DNA of 21,833 nt from Desulfotomaculum sp. Its GTDB lineage: Bacteria > Bacillota > Desulfotomaculia > Desulfotomaculales > Nap2-2B. Both the position numbers and the translations under genes were made by a program. The notes under the pieces were generated by a model. It searched no databases, was not told where the DNA came from, and saw only the letters and a list, made by a program, of their open reading frames with translations. How positions within the stretch are numbered: the first letter of the stretch is position 1; every line of letters begins with the position of its first letter. Shown one piece after another: positions 14,764 through 21,833 of the stretch. Location: positions 1-21,833 of the forward strand of contig DOTD01000009.1 of NCBI GenBank assembly GCA_003513005.1, written 5' to 3'.

Positions 14764-16011
14764 ATGAACGACCAGAATAGCGGCCCGGATAAATTACAGG
14801 TTGCGGTCCTTGCTGCTTTAAGCAGTGTCGCGTTTATCATGGTGCTGGGCAATTCGCTTCTGATTCCCGTCCTGCCCGAGATAAAAAGCGCCCTGCGTCT
14901 TACGCAGTTAAAAGTAAGCCTGCTGATTACACTTTTTTCAGTCCCGGCAGGTTTGGTCATCCCCCTGGCGGGTTTTTTATCAGACCGGTACGGCCGTAAA
15001 AAAGTAATTATCCCCTCCCTCATCCTTTATGGTCTGGGTGGAGTCCTGGCAGGCTTGGCAGCTCTTTTTTTTAAACATGCCGCATTTTCAATTATTCTTC
15101 TTGGCCGTGTCCTTCAGGGGATCGGGGCAGCCGGAACTGCTCCCGTGGCGATGGCTTTTTGCGGCGATCTTTATATTGGAAAACTGCGTCCGAAAGCCCT
15201 CGGTGTAATTGAGGCGGCAAACGGTTTTGGCAAGGTTGTCAGTCCGGTTCTGGGTGCTTTGCTTGGTTTATTAAGCTGGTACGCGGCTTTTCTCTTTTTA
15301 CCGTTTGCCGTCATCCCCGTTGTTTTAGGCATCTGGCTGCTGACTAAAGAAGCTGCTTCCAAAAAGTCGGACCAGGGTATAGGGCAGTATTTCAAATCAT
15401 TCCTGTCCCTGTTTGAGAAAAAGTCGGTCCTGCTGCTGTCCTCATTTATTGGGGGGATGACAGCGCTGCTTCTTTTATTCGGTGTGCTTTTCTTTTTGTC
15501 GGATCACCTTGAAACAGCTTTCCATTATGACGGGATCAAAAAAGGGGCCGTTTTAGCTGTCCCTGTTTTGTTCCTCTGCATCACTTCGTATGTTACAGGG
15601 ATGATCTTTATTAAAAAAAATGCCCTGGTATTAAAATGGCTCGTGGTATCCGGGCTGGCAGTAATTGCGGCTGCCCTTGCTTCGCTGGGTGTTTTCAAAC
15701 AAATTATTTTTTTCTTTGCGGCTATCTCTTTAATTGGCGTCGGCGCCGGATTCGTCCTGCCCTGCCTGAATACTGTAATAACCAGCGTAACAGCAAGTGA
15801 AAAACGCGGCCTGGTGACCTCTCTTTACGGAGGGGTCCGCTTTTGGGGGGTTGCCATCGGCCCGCCTCTGTTTAGCCTGCTTATGAAAAAGAGTGAGTTA
15901 TTTATGTTTTTGGGATCTGCATCACTGGCGGCGGCAGCTTTTCTTGTGGCGGTTTTTTTTATCCGGACTAAAGAAATAACAATCGGGGACAAAAACACTG
16001 CAGGTAAATAA
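14764..16011 (+). CDS. MFS transporter, DHA1-type (YmfD-like)
   Basis: The 415-residue protein has about twelve hydrophobic segments in two halves. Motif A, GFLSDRYGRKK, lies between segments 2 and 3 (about 70-80), and a QGIGAAGTAPVAMAF segment lies near helix 4. The first helices (LGNSLLIPVLPEIK, LITLFSVPAGLVIPLAG) resemble the Bacillus YmfD efflux group, a family of proton-driven drug or siderophore exporters. The substrate cannot be told from sequence. The RBS is poor (AAGGATAAG, about 18 nt away), suggesting low expression. It stands between the spoVA and comA operons, about 80 nt after spoVAE, with no visible link to either. Confidence 0.87.
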   Translation: MNDQNSGPDKLQVAVLAALSSVAFIMVLGNSLLIPVLPEIKSALRLTQLKVSLLITLFSVPAGLVIPLAGFLSDRYGRKKVIIPSLILYGLGGVLAGLAALFFKHAAFSIILLGRVLQGIGAAGTAPVAMAFCGDLYIGKLRPKALGVIEAANGFGKVVSPVLGALLGLLSWYAAFLFLPFAVIPVVLGIWLLTKEAASKKSDQGIGQYFKSFLSLFEKKSVLLLSSFIGGMTALLLLFGVLFFLSDHLETAFHYDGIKKGAVLAVPVLFLCITSYVTGMIFIKKNALVLKWLVVSGLAVIAAALASLGVFKQIIFFFAAISLIGVGAGFVLPCLNTVITSVTASEKRGLVTSLYGGVRFWGVAIGPPLFSLLMKKSELFMFLGSASLAAAAFLVAVFFIRTKEITIGDKNTAGK

Positions 16012-16159
16012 TAGGCAAAAATAGATAAATAAGACATTATAACCTGAATATAACTTGTTTTGACAAGTAACCAGCCAATTATTACTAGAATACGTTATTG
16101 TGATGAGTTTTAAACCAAAATATGTATCCGGATCATCCTTGCGCCAGGAGGTGTCTTTT

Positions 16160-16957
16160 TTGGGAGAAAAAATAAAAAATACTTGGGAAGGTATAATTTT
16201 CTTTCCTGCAAAAGAGAGGATCCAAAAGCCGAGAGATACCGGTGTAACAATGGTTATAGACAAAGGCACGGGCCTTGTCGAAACGAAAGACCTGCTTGAA
16301 ATATCCTCCTCTTACATTGATTTTATAAAGTTTGGTTTTGGCACATCGGCATTATATCCGCCTGAGATCCTGGAAGAGAAAGTCCATTTAATCCAATCCT
16401 TTGGCGTGGATGTATATCCGGGGGGGACCTTCCTGGAGGTGGCAATCCTGCAGGATAAAATGGAACAATACCTGAACAGGATGAAAAGTATTGGTTTCAC
16501 AGCCATAGAGGTCTCCGACGGAACAATCCTGATGACTGAGGAAATCCGGCGGCAGGCGATTTCTTTCGCAGCGGGGTTGGATCTTAATATTTTAACCGAG
16601 GTTGGCAAGAAAGATTCTTCAAAACGTTTAACACCCAGTCAGTTGGTTGACCAAATAAAAAAAGATTTTGAAAACGGCGCCCGTTTTGTGATTGTTGAAG
16701 GGAGGGATTCGGGTATTAATGCCGGCCTTTATGATCACAAAGGTCAGTTCATTCAGGATGAATTCGAAGAATTGATTTCCCTTCTGGGTGATCAGAAAAG
16801 AATTATCTGGGAAGCGCCACTTAAAAGCCAGCAGCAGGAATTAATTAAGAAGTTCGGACCAAATGTCAGCCTGGGCAATATCCCCCCGCATGAAGTTTTT
16901 TCACTGGAAGCACTAAGAGTAGGCCTCCGTTCGGATACTTTTGCCCATTTTGTGTAG
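16160..16957 (+). CDS. comA: Phosphosulfolactate synthase (ComA family)
   Basis: ComA adds sulfite to phosphoenolpyruvate to give 2-phospho-3-sulfolactate, the first step of the PEP route to coenzyme M in methanogens; the Bacillus homologue YitD is linked to spore sulfolactate. The TIM-barrel protein shows family segments KPRDTG, DFIKFGFGTS, YPGGTFLE, EVSDGT, LTEVGKKD, EGRDSG, WEAP, GPNVSLGNI and LRVGLRSDT. I choose TTG at 16160 because AGGAGGTG lies 6 nt upstream and the product (265 residues) fits the family; the frame stays open back to 16100. The ABC ATPase starts 16 nt after the stop, so comA heads an operon. No ComB, ComC or ComDE genes are in the window. Confidence 0.9.
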   Translation: MGEKIKNTWEGIIFFPAKERIQKPRDTGVTMVIDKGTGLVETKDLLEISSSYIDFIKFGFGTSALYPPEILEEKVHLIQSFGVDVYPGGTFLEVAILQDKMEQYLNRMKSIGFTAIEVSDGTILMTEEIRRQAISFAAGLDLNILTEVGKKDSSKRLTPSQLVDQIKKDFENGARFVIVEGRDSGINAGLYDHKGQFIQDEFEELISLLGDQKRIIWEAPLKSQQQELIKKFGPNVSLGNIPPHEVFSLEALRVGLRSDTFAHFV

Positions 16958-16973
16958 AATGAGGAGGAAGAGC

Positions 16974-17750
16974 ATGATTAACGATATTACTATTCTTCCG
17001 GGGTTTAATAAGGCCGGTATTAAAGAAAACTTTTCGGAATTAACCTTAAAAACCGGTGAAACTGTTTCCATTATAGGACCTACAGGCAGCGGAAAAACCG
17101 CTCTGATCACCGATATTGAGCTTTTAGCCCAAGAAGATACTTCAACCGGGCGCAAAATCTTTATCAATGGAGAATCGCCCTTAGACGAGTACAGATACAA
17201 TCCCTCCATGAAGCCTATTTCCATGATTACTCAAAATACAAAGTGTTTTGCCGATCTGACAACAGAAGATTTTTTAGAGCTGCATGCGCGCTCACGCGGA
17301 ATTAAAGGCCATCAAATCATCAGTGATACTATTGAACTGGCCAATAATTTTACCGGAGAAAAAATTATCAAGGAAACCAAAGTTACGATTTTGTCCGGCG
17401 GGCAGACCAGGTCGCTTTTAATAGCCGATGCTGTTCTAATAGGCCTGGCGCCAGTGATACTGCTTGATGAGATTGAAAACGCTGGTATTTTTAAACAGGA
17501 AGTTCTTGAAATGATTCAGAGTTCGGGTAAAATTGTTATCTTTGTAACCCATGATCCGGTGATTGCGCTGCTGACCAAAAAAAGAATTATTATGAAAAAC
17601 GGCGGCGTGACAAGGGTAATCAACCAGAACGAACTGGAAGTAAAAACTGCCCACAAACTTATGGAACTGGACAAAAAAGTAAGTATTCTCCGGGAAAATT
17701 TAAGATCCGGCAATATCCTGACAAACGAATTGGCCGTAAATTTTGCCTAG
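16974..17750 (+). CDS. Stand-alone ABC-type ATPase
   Basis: This 258-residue single ABC nucleotide-binding domain has Walker A GPTGSGKT (35-42), a Q-loop Gln near 87, the signature LSGGQ (140-144), Walker B VILLDE (161-166, catalytic Glu166) and the switch His in THD (193). All ATPase elements are intact. No gene for a membrane permease or binding protein lies next to it; its neighbours are ComA, a GTPase and an Fe-S protein. Like SufC or the methanogen A2 protein, it may drive a soluble assembly or activation step and not transport (inference). The ATG 16974 has GAGGAGGAAG just upstream; the longer frame to 16941 overlaps comA. Confidence 0.85.
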   Translation: MINDITILPGFNKAGIKENFSELTLKTGETVSIIGPTGSGKTALITDIELLAQEDTSTGRKIFINGESPLDEYRYNPSMKPISMITQNTKCFADLTTEDFLELHARSRGIKGHQIISDTIELANNFTGEKIIKETKVTILSGGQTRSLLIADAVLIGLAPVILLDEIENAGIFKQEVLEMIQSSGKIVIFVTHDPVIALLTKKRIIMKNGGVTRVINQNELEVKTAHKLMELDKKVSILRENLRSGNILTNELAVNFA

Positions 17751-17779
17751 AAATCAACATAAAAATGGACGGTGAAAAA

Positions 17780-18490
17780 ATGAAACTTGTAGTAATAGCC
17801 GGCCCGCCATCGGCGGGAAAGACCTCTTTGACCAAACAAATAGTGAAAAGATTTAAAGACGAAATGCGTATAGCTTTCTTAAAAATAGATGTTGTCAAGG
17901 CCTTTGAAGATATTGAACTGAACAAAGAATTTAATATTATGACAAAAAAGATCTATTCGGGAGACCTCTGTCCGGATCATGCTTCTGTTATGGTTCTGGG
18001 CGACGCCATAGACTGGGCGGAAAGCCTGGATGCCAATCTTTTTATCGTTGAAAGCGCCGGACTCTGTCTGCGCTGCTCCCCTTATTTAAACCAGGGTCTG
18101 GGCATAGTAGTGCTCAGCTCGATCTCAGGCATCCATGCCCCGGAAAAAATGGGCGCAATGGTCAGCCTGGCTGATATAGCAATGATCACCAAGATAGACC
18201 TGGTCAGTCAGGCGGAGCGGGAAGTGATGATCCAAAAAATTAAGGAGGTCCACCGTAAGATTATCCTTATGGAGACAAATGCGCTTCAAGGGACTTCTCT
18301 GCAGCGCCTCTATGAGCTCATTCAAAAATCCCCCGATATTGATAAGGAAAATTTATCATTAAAGGGAAGCCCGCCTCTTGGCACCTGCACGATCTGCATC
18401 GGGAAAAAAGAAATCGGTTGGAAGCGCCACTTTGGAATAATTAAAAAATTAGGCGGTAATATTGCTGATAACCTTTACAGAGGTGAATAA
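17780..18490 (+). CDS. HypB/UreG/CobW-like SIMIBI GTPase with CxxC pairs
   Basis: The 236-residue protein opens with strand MKLVVIA and P-loop GPPSAGKT (8-15), has a GDLCPDHASVM segment (about 61-71) recalling the switch regions of HypB and UreG, FIVESAG as Walker B-like strand, and TKID (137-140) as base-recognition motif. Two cysteine pairs, CLRC (96-99) and CTIC (203-206), plus Cys64, could bind metal or an Fe-S cluster. HypB and UreG are nickel chaperones that use GTP to load metalloenzymes, so a metal or cofactor insertion role is likely, but the client is unknown. The start is put at 17780 on family grounds; an in-frame ATG at 17765 is also possible. The next gene starts 1 nt after its stop. 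Confidence 0.82.
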   Translation: MKLVVIAGPPSAGKTSLTKQIVKRFKDEMRIAFLKIDVVKAFEDIELNKEFNIMTKKIYSGDLCPDHASVMVLGDAIDWAESLDANLFIVESAGLCLRCSPYLNQGLGIVVLSSISGIHAPEKMGAMVSLADIAMITKIDLVSQAEREVMIQKIKEVHRKIILMETNALQGTSLQRLYELIQKSPDIDKENLSLKGSPPLGTCTICIGKKEIGWKRHFGIIKKLGGNIADNLYRGE

Positions 18491-18491
18491 T

Positions 18492-19133
18492 ATGCGGTTG
18501 ACACAGCCCTGGGTCCCACCGGGGAAAAATTGCGGCCTGTGCGGTCTGGACAGCTGCAGAGGCTTTCTGAAGTTAATCAAGGCCGGTCAAAAGGAATATG
18601 AAGACTGCCCGTATTTTGATTCTGCTAAAAAAACTGGCCAGGCAAGTGAAGCTGTCTATTCCGGCGCGGATGTGCTCGGGAACAAGTATGAGTTTGTGCT
18701 GAAACCCCTGCCGGGGGAAATTTCAGCGCGTAAAATAGTTCTTCCTTTCCGGAGTGATCTTGTTGAGAAATTAAGTATAAAAACAGGCGATTTGGTTCTG
18801 GGCAGACCGATGGGGGCCGGCTGCCCGATTCCGCATGTCCTCTCTGTAATTCATGCGGATCAGATTACCGGTTTGCTTTACACCTGGGTGGTGGGGCCTA
18901 ATTACTCCAGGGATGCTGAGGTAAAAGACGTGATTGCCTATCATATGATCGGGTTTGAAGGTATCGCGGCCGAGTTTGCCAAAGAGCCGAATTTAGGCTG
19001 CCGGGCTACTTTCCTGCCCGGTTTCTGTATGATGAACTTGAACCATACCGGCATAATCAACATGATCCTGGAAAAAAGCTGCGGCCTGCATGTGCGAATT
19101 GAAGATATCAGGATCCTGGCCGGAAATCCATAG
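18492..19133 (+). CDS. Fe-S-binding protein with RnfB/CdhE-type N-terminal cluster motif
   Basis: Residues 14, 17, 22 and 39 are cysteines spaced CX2CX4CX16C, the pattern of the small Fe-S domain found in RnfB and in the corrinoid protein subunit of CO dehydrogenase/acetyl-CoA synthase; it normally holds a [4Fe-4S] cluster. The remaining 170 residues do not match a domain I know. They contain three or more further cysteines (111 in GAGCPIPH, 170 in LGCRATF, 179 in GFCMMN, 197 in KSCGLH) and several histidines, so a second metal site is possible. ATG 18492 has AGAGGTGAA upstream overlapping the GTPase stop. It is the last gene of the comA-ATPase-GTPase run. Confidence 0.8.
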   Translation: MRLTQPWVPPGKNCGLCGLDSCRGFLKLIKAGQKEYEDCPYFDSAKKTGQASEAVYSGADVLGNKYEFVLKPLPGEISARKIVLPFRSDLVEKLSIKTGDLVLGRPMGAGCPIPHVLSVIHADQITGLLYTWVVGPNYSRDAEVKDVIAYHMIGFEGIAAEFAKEPNLGCRATFLPGFCMMNLNHTGIINMILEKSCGLHVRIEDIRILAGNP

Positions 19134-19229
19134 ACTTAACCATTAATACTTGGAACTCCTTGCCATACTCGTTAATAACCCGGCATATATTTTAGATAAC
19201 TTGTCTTCAAAGAAAAGAAGTGAAAATAT

Positions 19230-19685
19230 ATGTCCGGCGTTTATATGCTTGTAGTATTATTATTAGTCGGTATTGTTGCCCGTTCAAACCTGATTTCCTC
19301 GGCAGCCTGCATTTTACTTGTCCTGAAGTTCTCCAGCCTGGATATGTTTTTCCCTTTTCTTGAAAAAAGAGGTCTTGAAATAGGACTGCTTTTTTTGCTT
19401 CTTTCAATTCTGGTCCCTGTGGCCACAGAAAAAATTACCAAAAACGAGATCTTATACAGCTTCCTCAGCCTGCCGGGGATCCTGGCAATTTTAGGTGGGG
19501 CGCTGGCCACTTATTTAAACGGTGACGGTTTAAAGCTGCTGCAGATTGATCCCGAGATAATTTTCGGAGTGGTTATCGGATCGATTATTGGAATTACATT
19601 CTTTGGCGGAATTCCGGTAGGTCCGTTGATGGCAGCAGGGTTAACGGCTCTTTTTCTGAATATTATTGGCTTATTCAGACATTAA
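19230..19685 (+). CDS. DUF441/UPF0756 membrane protein
   Basis: The 151-residue protein has four or five hydrophobic segments with the family's PVATEKIT segment (about 68-75) and GGIPVGPLMAAG near the C-terminus (about 127-138). The family is widespread in Firmicutes and lacks a known function. It lies 96 nt beyond the Fe-S gene; no terminator is seen between them, so readthrough from the comA operon is possible but not shown. RBS is AAGAAGTG, 9 nt before the ATG. It converges on the histidine kinase gene with a 46-nt gap. Confidence 0.82.
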   Translation: MSGVYMLVVLLLVGIVARSNLISSAACILLVLKFSSLDMFFPFLEKRGLEIGLLFLLLSILVPVATEKITKNEILYSFLSLPGILAILGGALATYLNGDGLKLLQIDPEIIFGVVIGSIIGITFFGGIPVGPLMAAGLTALFLNIIGLFRH

Positions 19686-19731
19686 AGCTTCATATTTGTT
19701 TCAGGTGCTCCGTGCCGGTATCGCCTTAAAT

Positions 19732-20976
19732 CTAACAAACAGTATAATAATTAAAAAGTGAGGGTATTAATCTAAACCTGACCAAAACTGTTGTTCCAGT
19801 TGCTCCGGTTTTTATTTCCATATGTGCGTTGTGTCTCAACGCGATGCTGAAACAGACCGCAAGGCCGAGTCCCTTTTTGTAATCCTTGGTAGTACAAAAA
19901 GGCATGCCAATTTTTCCCTTTATCTCGGGAGCTATTCCATTGCCCTGATCACTAACCTGTAAAAATACGTGATCATCTTCCAGAAATGTTTTCAATGTTA
20001 AATAACCGCCAGGCGGCGAAGCTTCAAAACCGTTTTGGATGAGTTTGATCACCATCTGTCTGATTTGCTGACTGTCTAAAAGCAAATTGGGGACTTCTCC
20101 CGGCTCAAAGTTAATTCTCAAATTATTTTTTACAAGGTCATCTTTTATTGCGAGGCAGGATTCTTCCAGGACAGTGTTCAGATCAACCGGTTTTAAATCA
20201 ACAGCCATATTTTTGGCCAGATAAAGATACTCACTGATTGTTGAATTTGCGCTATCAAGATCATCAATCATAATTTGAAAAATATCCGAGTATCCTGCCA
20301 ATTCTTTTTTGCTTTTTAAAATCTGCAGATAACCGCGTATGCTTGTCATCGGGTTCCTGATTTCATGCGCTATACCGGCTGCCATCTCGCCAATCAGACA
20401 TAGTCTGTCTATCTTAGTTTTTTCTTTTTCAATAAGCCTGCGTTCCGTTACGTCGTTAATAATTATGCAGTTTAAGCTGCGTTCCAACGTATCTTTAAAA
20501 CGGTTTGAATGAAGTTCGCCTTGAAATTTGGTTCCGTCTTTTCGCAAAAGCGTTAATTCGCCTTTAAACTTCCCCGTTTTTCTCAAGGCCTTCAAAGCAG
20601 GTAAAAAGTTTGGATCGTTGGAATCAAACAAAGAATCTTTGCCAATTTCAAAAATATTTTCCGGGGGAAAACCGAATATCCGGCAAGCAGCCTGGTTTGC
20701 TAAAAGAACACTACCGTTGGAAAGAGTCAATATGATGCCGTCAACGCTGTTTTCAAAGATCATGCGAAACTGTTCACCGTTTTTAAGCAGCGCTCTTTTT
20801 TTTTGCTTGTGTTTGACATTTTTTAGATTAACTTGTTTTAATCCGGCGGGCCGGAAATCTTCAGGGGTTTCAAATAATAACTCCATTTTCTTGTCCGCCC
20901 AGCTTAGATTTACTTCTGATTGCTCTTTTAAAGAATTGTTTTCAAAGCCACCGGCAGGCAGATTTGCTGCGTTCAT
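19732..20976 (-). CDS. Soluble PAS-domain sensor histidine kinase (orphan)
   Basis: The 414-residue protein has a polar N-terminus, one PAS domain (about 65-180), a HisKA dimerisation domain with the phospho-accepting His204 in AHEIRNPMTS, and a complete ATPase domain: N-box with Asn315 (KLIQNGFEAS), G1 DQGNGI (343-348), F-box GMPFCTTK and G2 GLGLAVC. No membrane segment or HAMP linker is present, so it should sense a cytoplasmic signal through PAS. No response regulator lies nearby, as in the sporulation kinases that feed Spo0F/Spo0A; given the sporulation genes around, that partner is a fair guess only. Start ATG 20976; GAGGAG lies 14 nt upstream, rather far, but an upstream stop rules out a longer frame. 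Confidence 0.9.
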   Translation of the reverse strand: MNAANLPAGGFENNSLKEQSEVNLSWADKKMELLFETPEDFRPAGLKQVNLKNVKHKQKKRALLKNGEQFRMIFENSVDGIILTLSNGSVLLANQAACRIFGFPPENIFEIGKDSLFDSNDPNFLPALKALRKTGKFKGELTLLRKDGTKFQGELHSNRFKDTLERSLNCIIINDVTERRLIEKEKTKIDRLCLIGEMAAGIAHEIRNPMTSIRGYLQILKSKKELAGYSDIFQIMIDDLDSANSTISEYLYLAKNMAVDLKPVDLNTVLEESCLAIKDDLVKNNLRINFEPGEVPNLLLDSQQIRQMVIKLIQNGFEASPPGGYLTLKTFLEDDHVFLQVSDQGNGIAPEIKGKIGMPFCTTKDYKKGLGLAVCFSIALRHNAHMEIKTGATGTTVLVRFRLIPSLFNYYTVC

Positions 20977-21292
20977 TCTTTGTTATTTGGCTCCTCTCCC
21001 ATAATTTCTTTCTGTAAAAATAAATATTTTACATTGTCCGTCTTTTTACCTTTAGATATTTTGTCTTTTAATGTCGATTGCAGTAAATAATAATTAAATA
21101 TGTTAAAACGTGTAAAATAGGTGTCTGCATGCGCCAATAATTATGATAAAAAAGAGGCAAATAAAGACCCGCCGCAGTTAATTTGGTCGTTTTACAAGTA
21201 TATTGGCATACCTTTGGAGGAAGTATTTTTAGCTTGACGAATTATTTATAGTAAAAGGTTTTTATAATGAAACAAGCTTGCAGGGTGAGAGA
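20977..21292. other. Divergent AT-rich intergenic region
   Basis: This roughly 316-base space separates the histidine kinase (minus) from the small 21293 gene (plus). It is AT-rich and has no coding signal. A perfect -10 hexamer TATAAT lies at 21263-21268, 25 nt before the ATG, but the nearest -35-like TTGACG (21234-21239) is 23 nt away, too far for a standard promoter. TGTCGAT at 21072-21078 is one base off the core of a Spo0A box; I regard it as weak. No RNA gene or riboswitch fold is recognised. Confidence 0.5.
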
Positions 21293-21523
21293 ATGGTTAT
21301 TCGGGGGAAAACATTACAATTAATCAAAGAGGCATACAGGGTTCTGCGGTTATACTGGCCCATGACACAGAGCCAGATTTATAGACAGATGATTAAAAAA
21401 GGGGCTCTTTCGAACACCCTGGAGGGGCATAAGATTTTAACCGACGCATTGCTTGGAGCAAGGCTGGAGGGCTTGATACCGTGGGACTGGATTAAGAATG
21501 AAGATGAAGATTGGGCAGGCTAA
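21293..21523 (+). CDS. Small helix-rich protein of unknown function
   Basis: The 76-residue product begins MVIRGKTLQLIKEAYRVLR and ends with an acidic tail; it holds a probable winged-helix-like run (WPMTQSQIYRQMIKKG, then ILTDALLGARLEGLIPWDWI). The GLIPWDWI ending of the last helix reminds me of small proteins encoded near mobile elements, but I cannot name a family. ATG 21293 is supported by AGGGTGAGA directly upstream; TTG 21278 is a weaker option. The gene stops 6 nt before the ABC ATPase start, so the two were probably cotranscribed. Confidence 0.6.
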   Translation: MVIRGKTLQLIKEAYRVLRLYWPMTQSQIYRQMIKKGALSNTLEGHKILTDALLGARLEGLIPWDWIKNEDEDWAG

Positions 21524-21529
21524 AAAACC

Positions 21530-21736
21530 GTGGGTAAAAAAGAGATTATCCAGTTAACCGGTGTAACCAAAACATACGTAATGGGTGAAGTAACGGTTGA
21601 AGCCTTAAAAGAGACTTCGTTTTTTATCTACGAAGGAGAACTAATCGTCATCCTGGGCCCCAGCGGCTCTGGTAAAAGCACATTGCTGAACATTATTGGA
21701 GGTATGGACTCCCCGACTCTTGGGGAGGTTTATTGA
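21530..21736 (+). pseudogene. Truncated MacB/LolD-type ABC transporter ATPase
   Basis: Sixty-eight codons from GTG 21530 encode a typical start of a MacB/LolD-type ATPase: IIQLTGVTKTY, the VEALKETSF strand, Walker A GPSGSGKST and LLNIIGGMDSPTLGEVY. Members of this family normally run to about 225-250 residues with Q-loop, LSGGQ and Walker B. Here the frame hits TGA right after GEVY, and the sequence beyond does not resume the family in any frame. I infer disruption by an insertion starting near 21733-21750, with the remainder of the gene possibly outside the window. Confidence 0.75.
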
Positions 21737-21833
21737 TTTTCTACTTTAGTGCGTTCTCCTGGCATGATTTTAGCCAGGAGAACAAAAAACCGCCCGCTAT
21801 GCGGGTGAGATTCAATGCTTAAGCAAAGCAACA
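21737..21833. mobile_element. Possible left end of an IS200/IS605-like element
   Basis: Directly after the broken ABC gene come three inverted repeats in under 80 nt: a perfect 11-bp stem GTTCTCCTGGC/GCCAGGAGAAC with a 9-nt loop (21753-21783), a 7-bp stem CGCCCGC-TAT-GCGGGTG (21791-21807), and the palindrome TGCTTAAGCA (21816-21825). Ends rich in subterminal hairpins, without terminal inverted repeats, are typical of IS200/IS605 elements, and TTGAT, a target used by one such element (ISDra2), lies at 21732-21736. The window stops before any transposase, so identity is inference. Confidence 0.45.

Noticed and set aside
16060..16088. Sigma-A promoter for comA (TTGACA-N17-TACTAG)
   Set aside because: The -35 is perfect, but the -10 keeps only three of six bases at the right spacing. 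Possible but not listed as a feature.
20528..21004. Plus-strand 158-codon frame opposite the histidine kinase
   Set aside because: It overlaps the PAS domain and N-terminus of a clear kinase gene and has no domain of its own.
21749..21770. GTGCG at 21749 as the 5' end of a group II intron
   Set aside because: GTGCG fits the intron start consensus, but the following bases form an 11-bp perfect hairpin and not the usual domain I opening. The match is only five bases.
1..21833. CRISPR array, tRNA, rRNA or riboswitch
   Set aside because: No regularly spaced direct repeats, no tRNA-like cloverleaf and no known riboswitch core were seen on reading either strand. A covariance-model scan would be needed to exclude small RNAs.

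Overview
The window looks like a chromosome segment of a spore-forming, low-to-moderate GC, probably anaerobic Firmicute, most like the Desulfotomaculum/Pelotomaculum group (Peptococcaceae and relatives). The reasons are a compact forespore gene cluster (dacF, spoIIAA, spoIIAB, sigF, then a three-gene spoVAC-D-E set of the clostridial type), a secreted 'copper amine oxidase N-terminal' stalk-domain protein, a phosphosulfolactate synthase, frequent GTG and TTG starts, and strong AGGAGG-type ribosome binding sites. The genus assignment is inference from gene content only.

Layout. 1-339 holds no gene, only a degenerate copy of a short palindromic repeat and a terminator. 340-2649 (minus) is a secreted modular stalk-domain protein. 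3106-5951 (plus) holds a tiny zinc-ribbon protein and a large membrane GAF-PAS-GGDEF-HD-GYP cyclic-di-GMP protein. 5957-7285 (minus) has a sirtuin and an orphan HicB-like protein. 7356-7556 is a small cysteine-rich protein. 7728-14680 (plus) is the sporulation block: a CwlD-like amidase, a class-A-beta-lactamase-like lipoprotein, DacF, the anti-anti-sigma/anti-sigma/sigma-F module, a dodecin-like protein and SpoVAC-D-E. An MFS transporter follows at 14764-16011. 16160-19133 is a tight operon: ComA phosphosulfolactate synthase, an ABC-type ATPase without a permease, a HypB/UreG-like GTPase with CxxC pairs, and a protein with an RnfB-type Fe-S motif. Next come a DUF441 membrane protein, a soluble orphan PAS histidine kinase (minus), a small winged-helix-like protein, and the first 68 codons of a MacB/LolD-type ABC ATPase. 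That last gene breaks off at a hairpin-rich sequence which may be the left end of an IS200/IS605-like element running off the window.

How the genes fit together. The middle block couples spore-wall enzymes (amidase, DD-carboxypeptidase, a possible wall-active serine hydrolase) to the sigma-F switch and to the SpoVA dipicolinate channel. A near-perfect sigma-G-type promoter lies just upstream of dacF. ComA could serve spore sulfolactate synthesis, as proposed for Bacillus. However, its tight linkage to an ATPase, a GTPase and an Fe-S protein looks more like a cofactor-synthesis or metalloenzyme-activation module, and this is the most promising undescribed system in the window. A second point of interest is a 26-bp perfect inverted repeat between dacF and spoIIAA that shares 28 identical bases with the repeat at the window start, consistent with a REP/RAYT-like mobile palindrome family.
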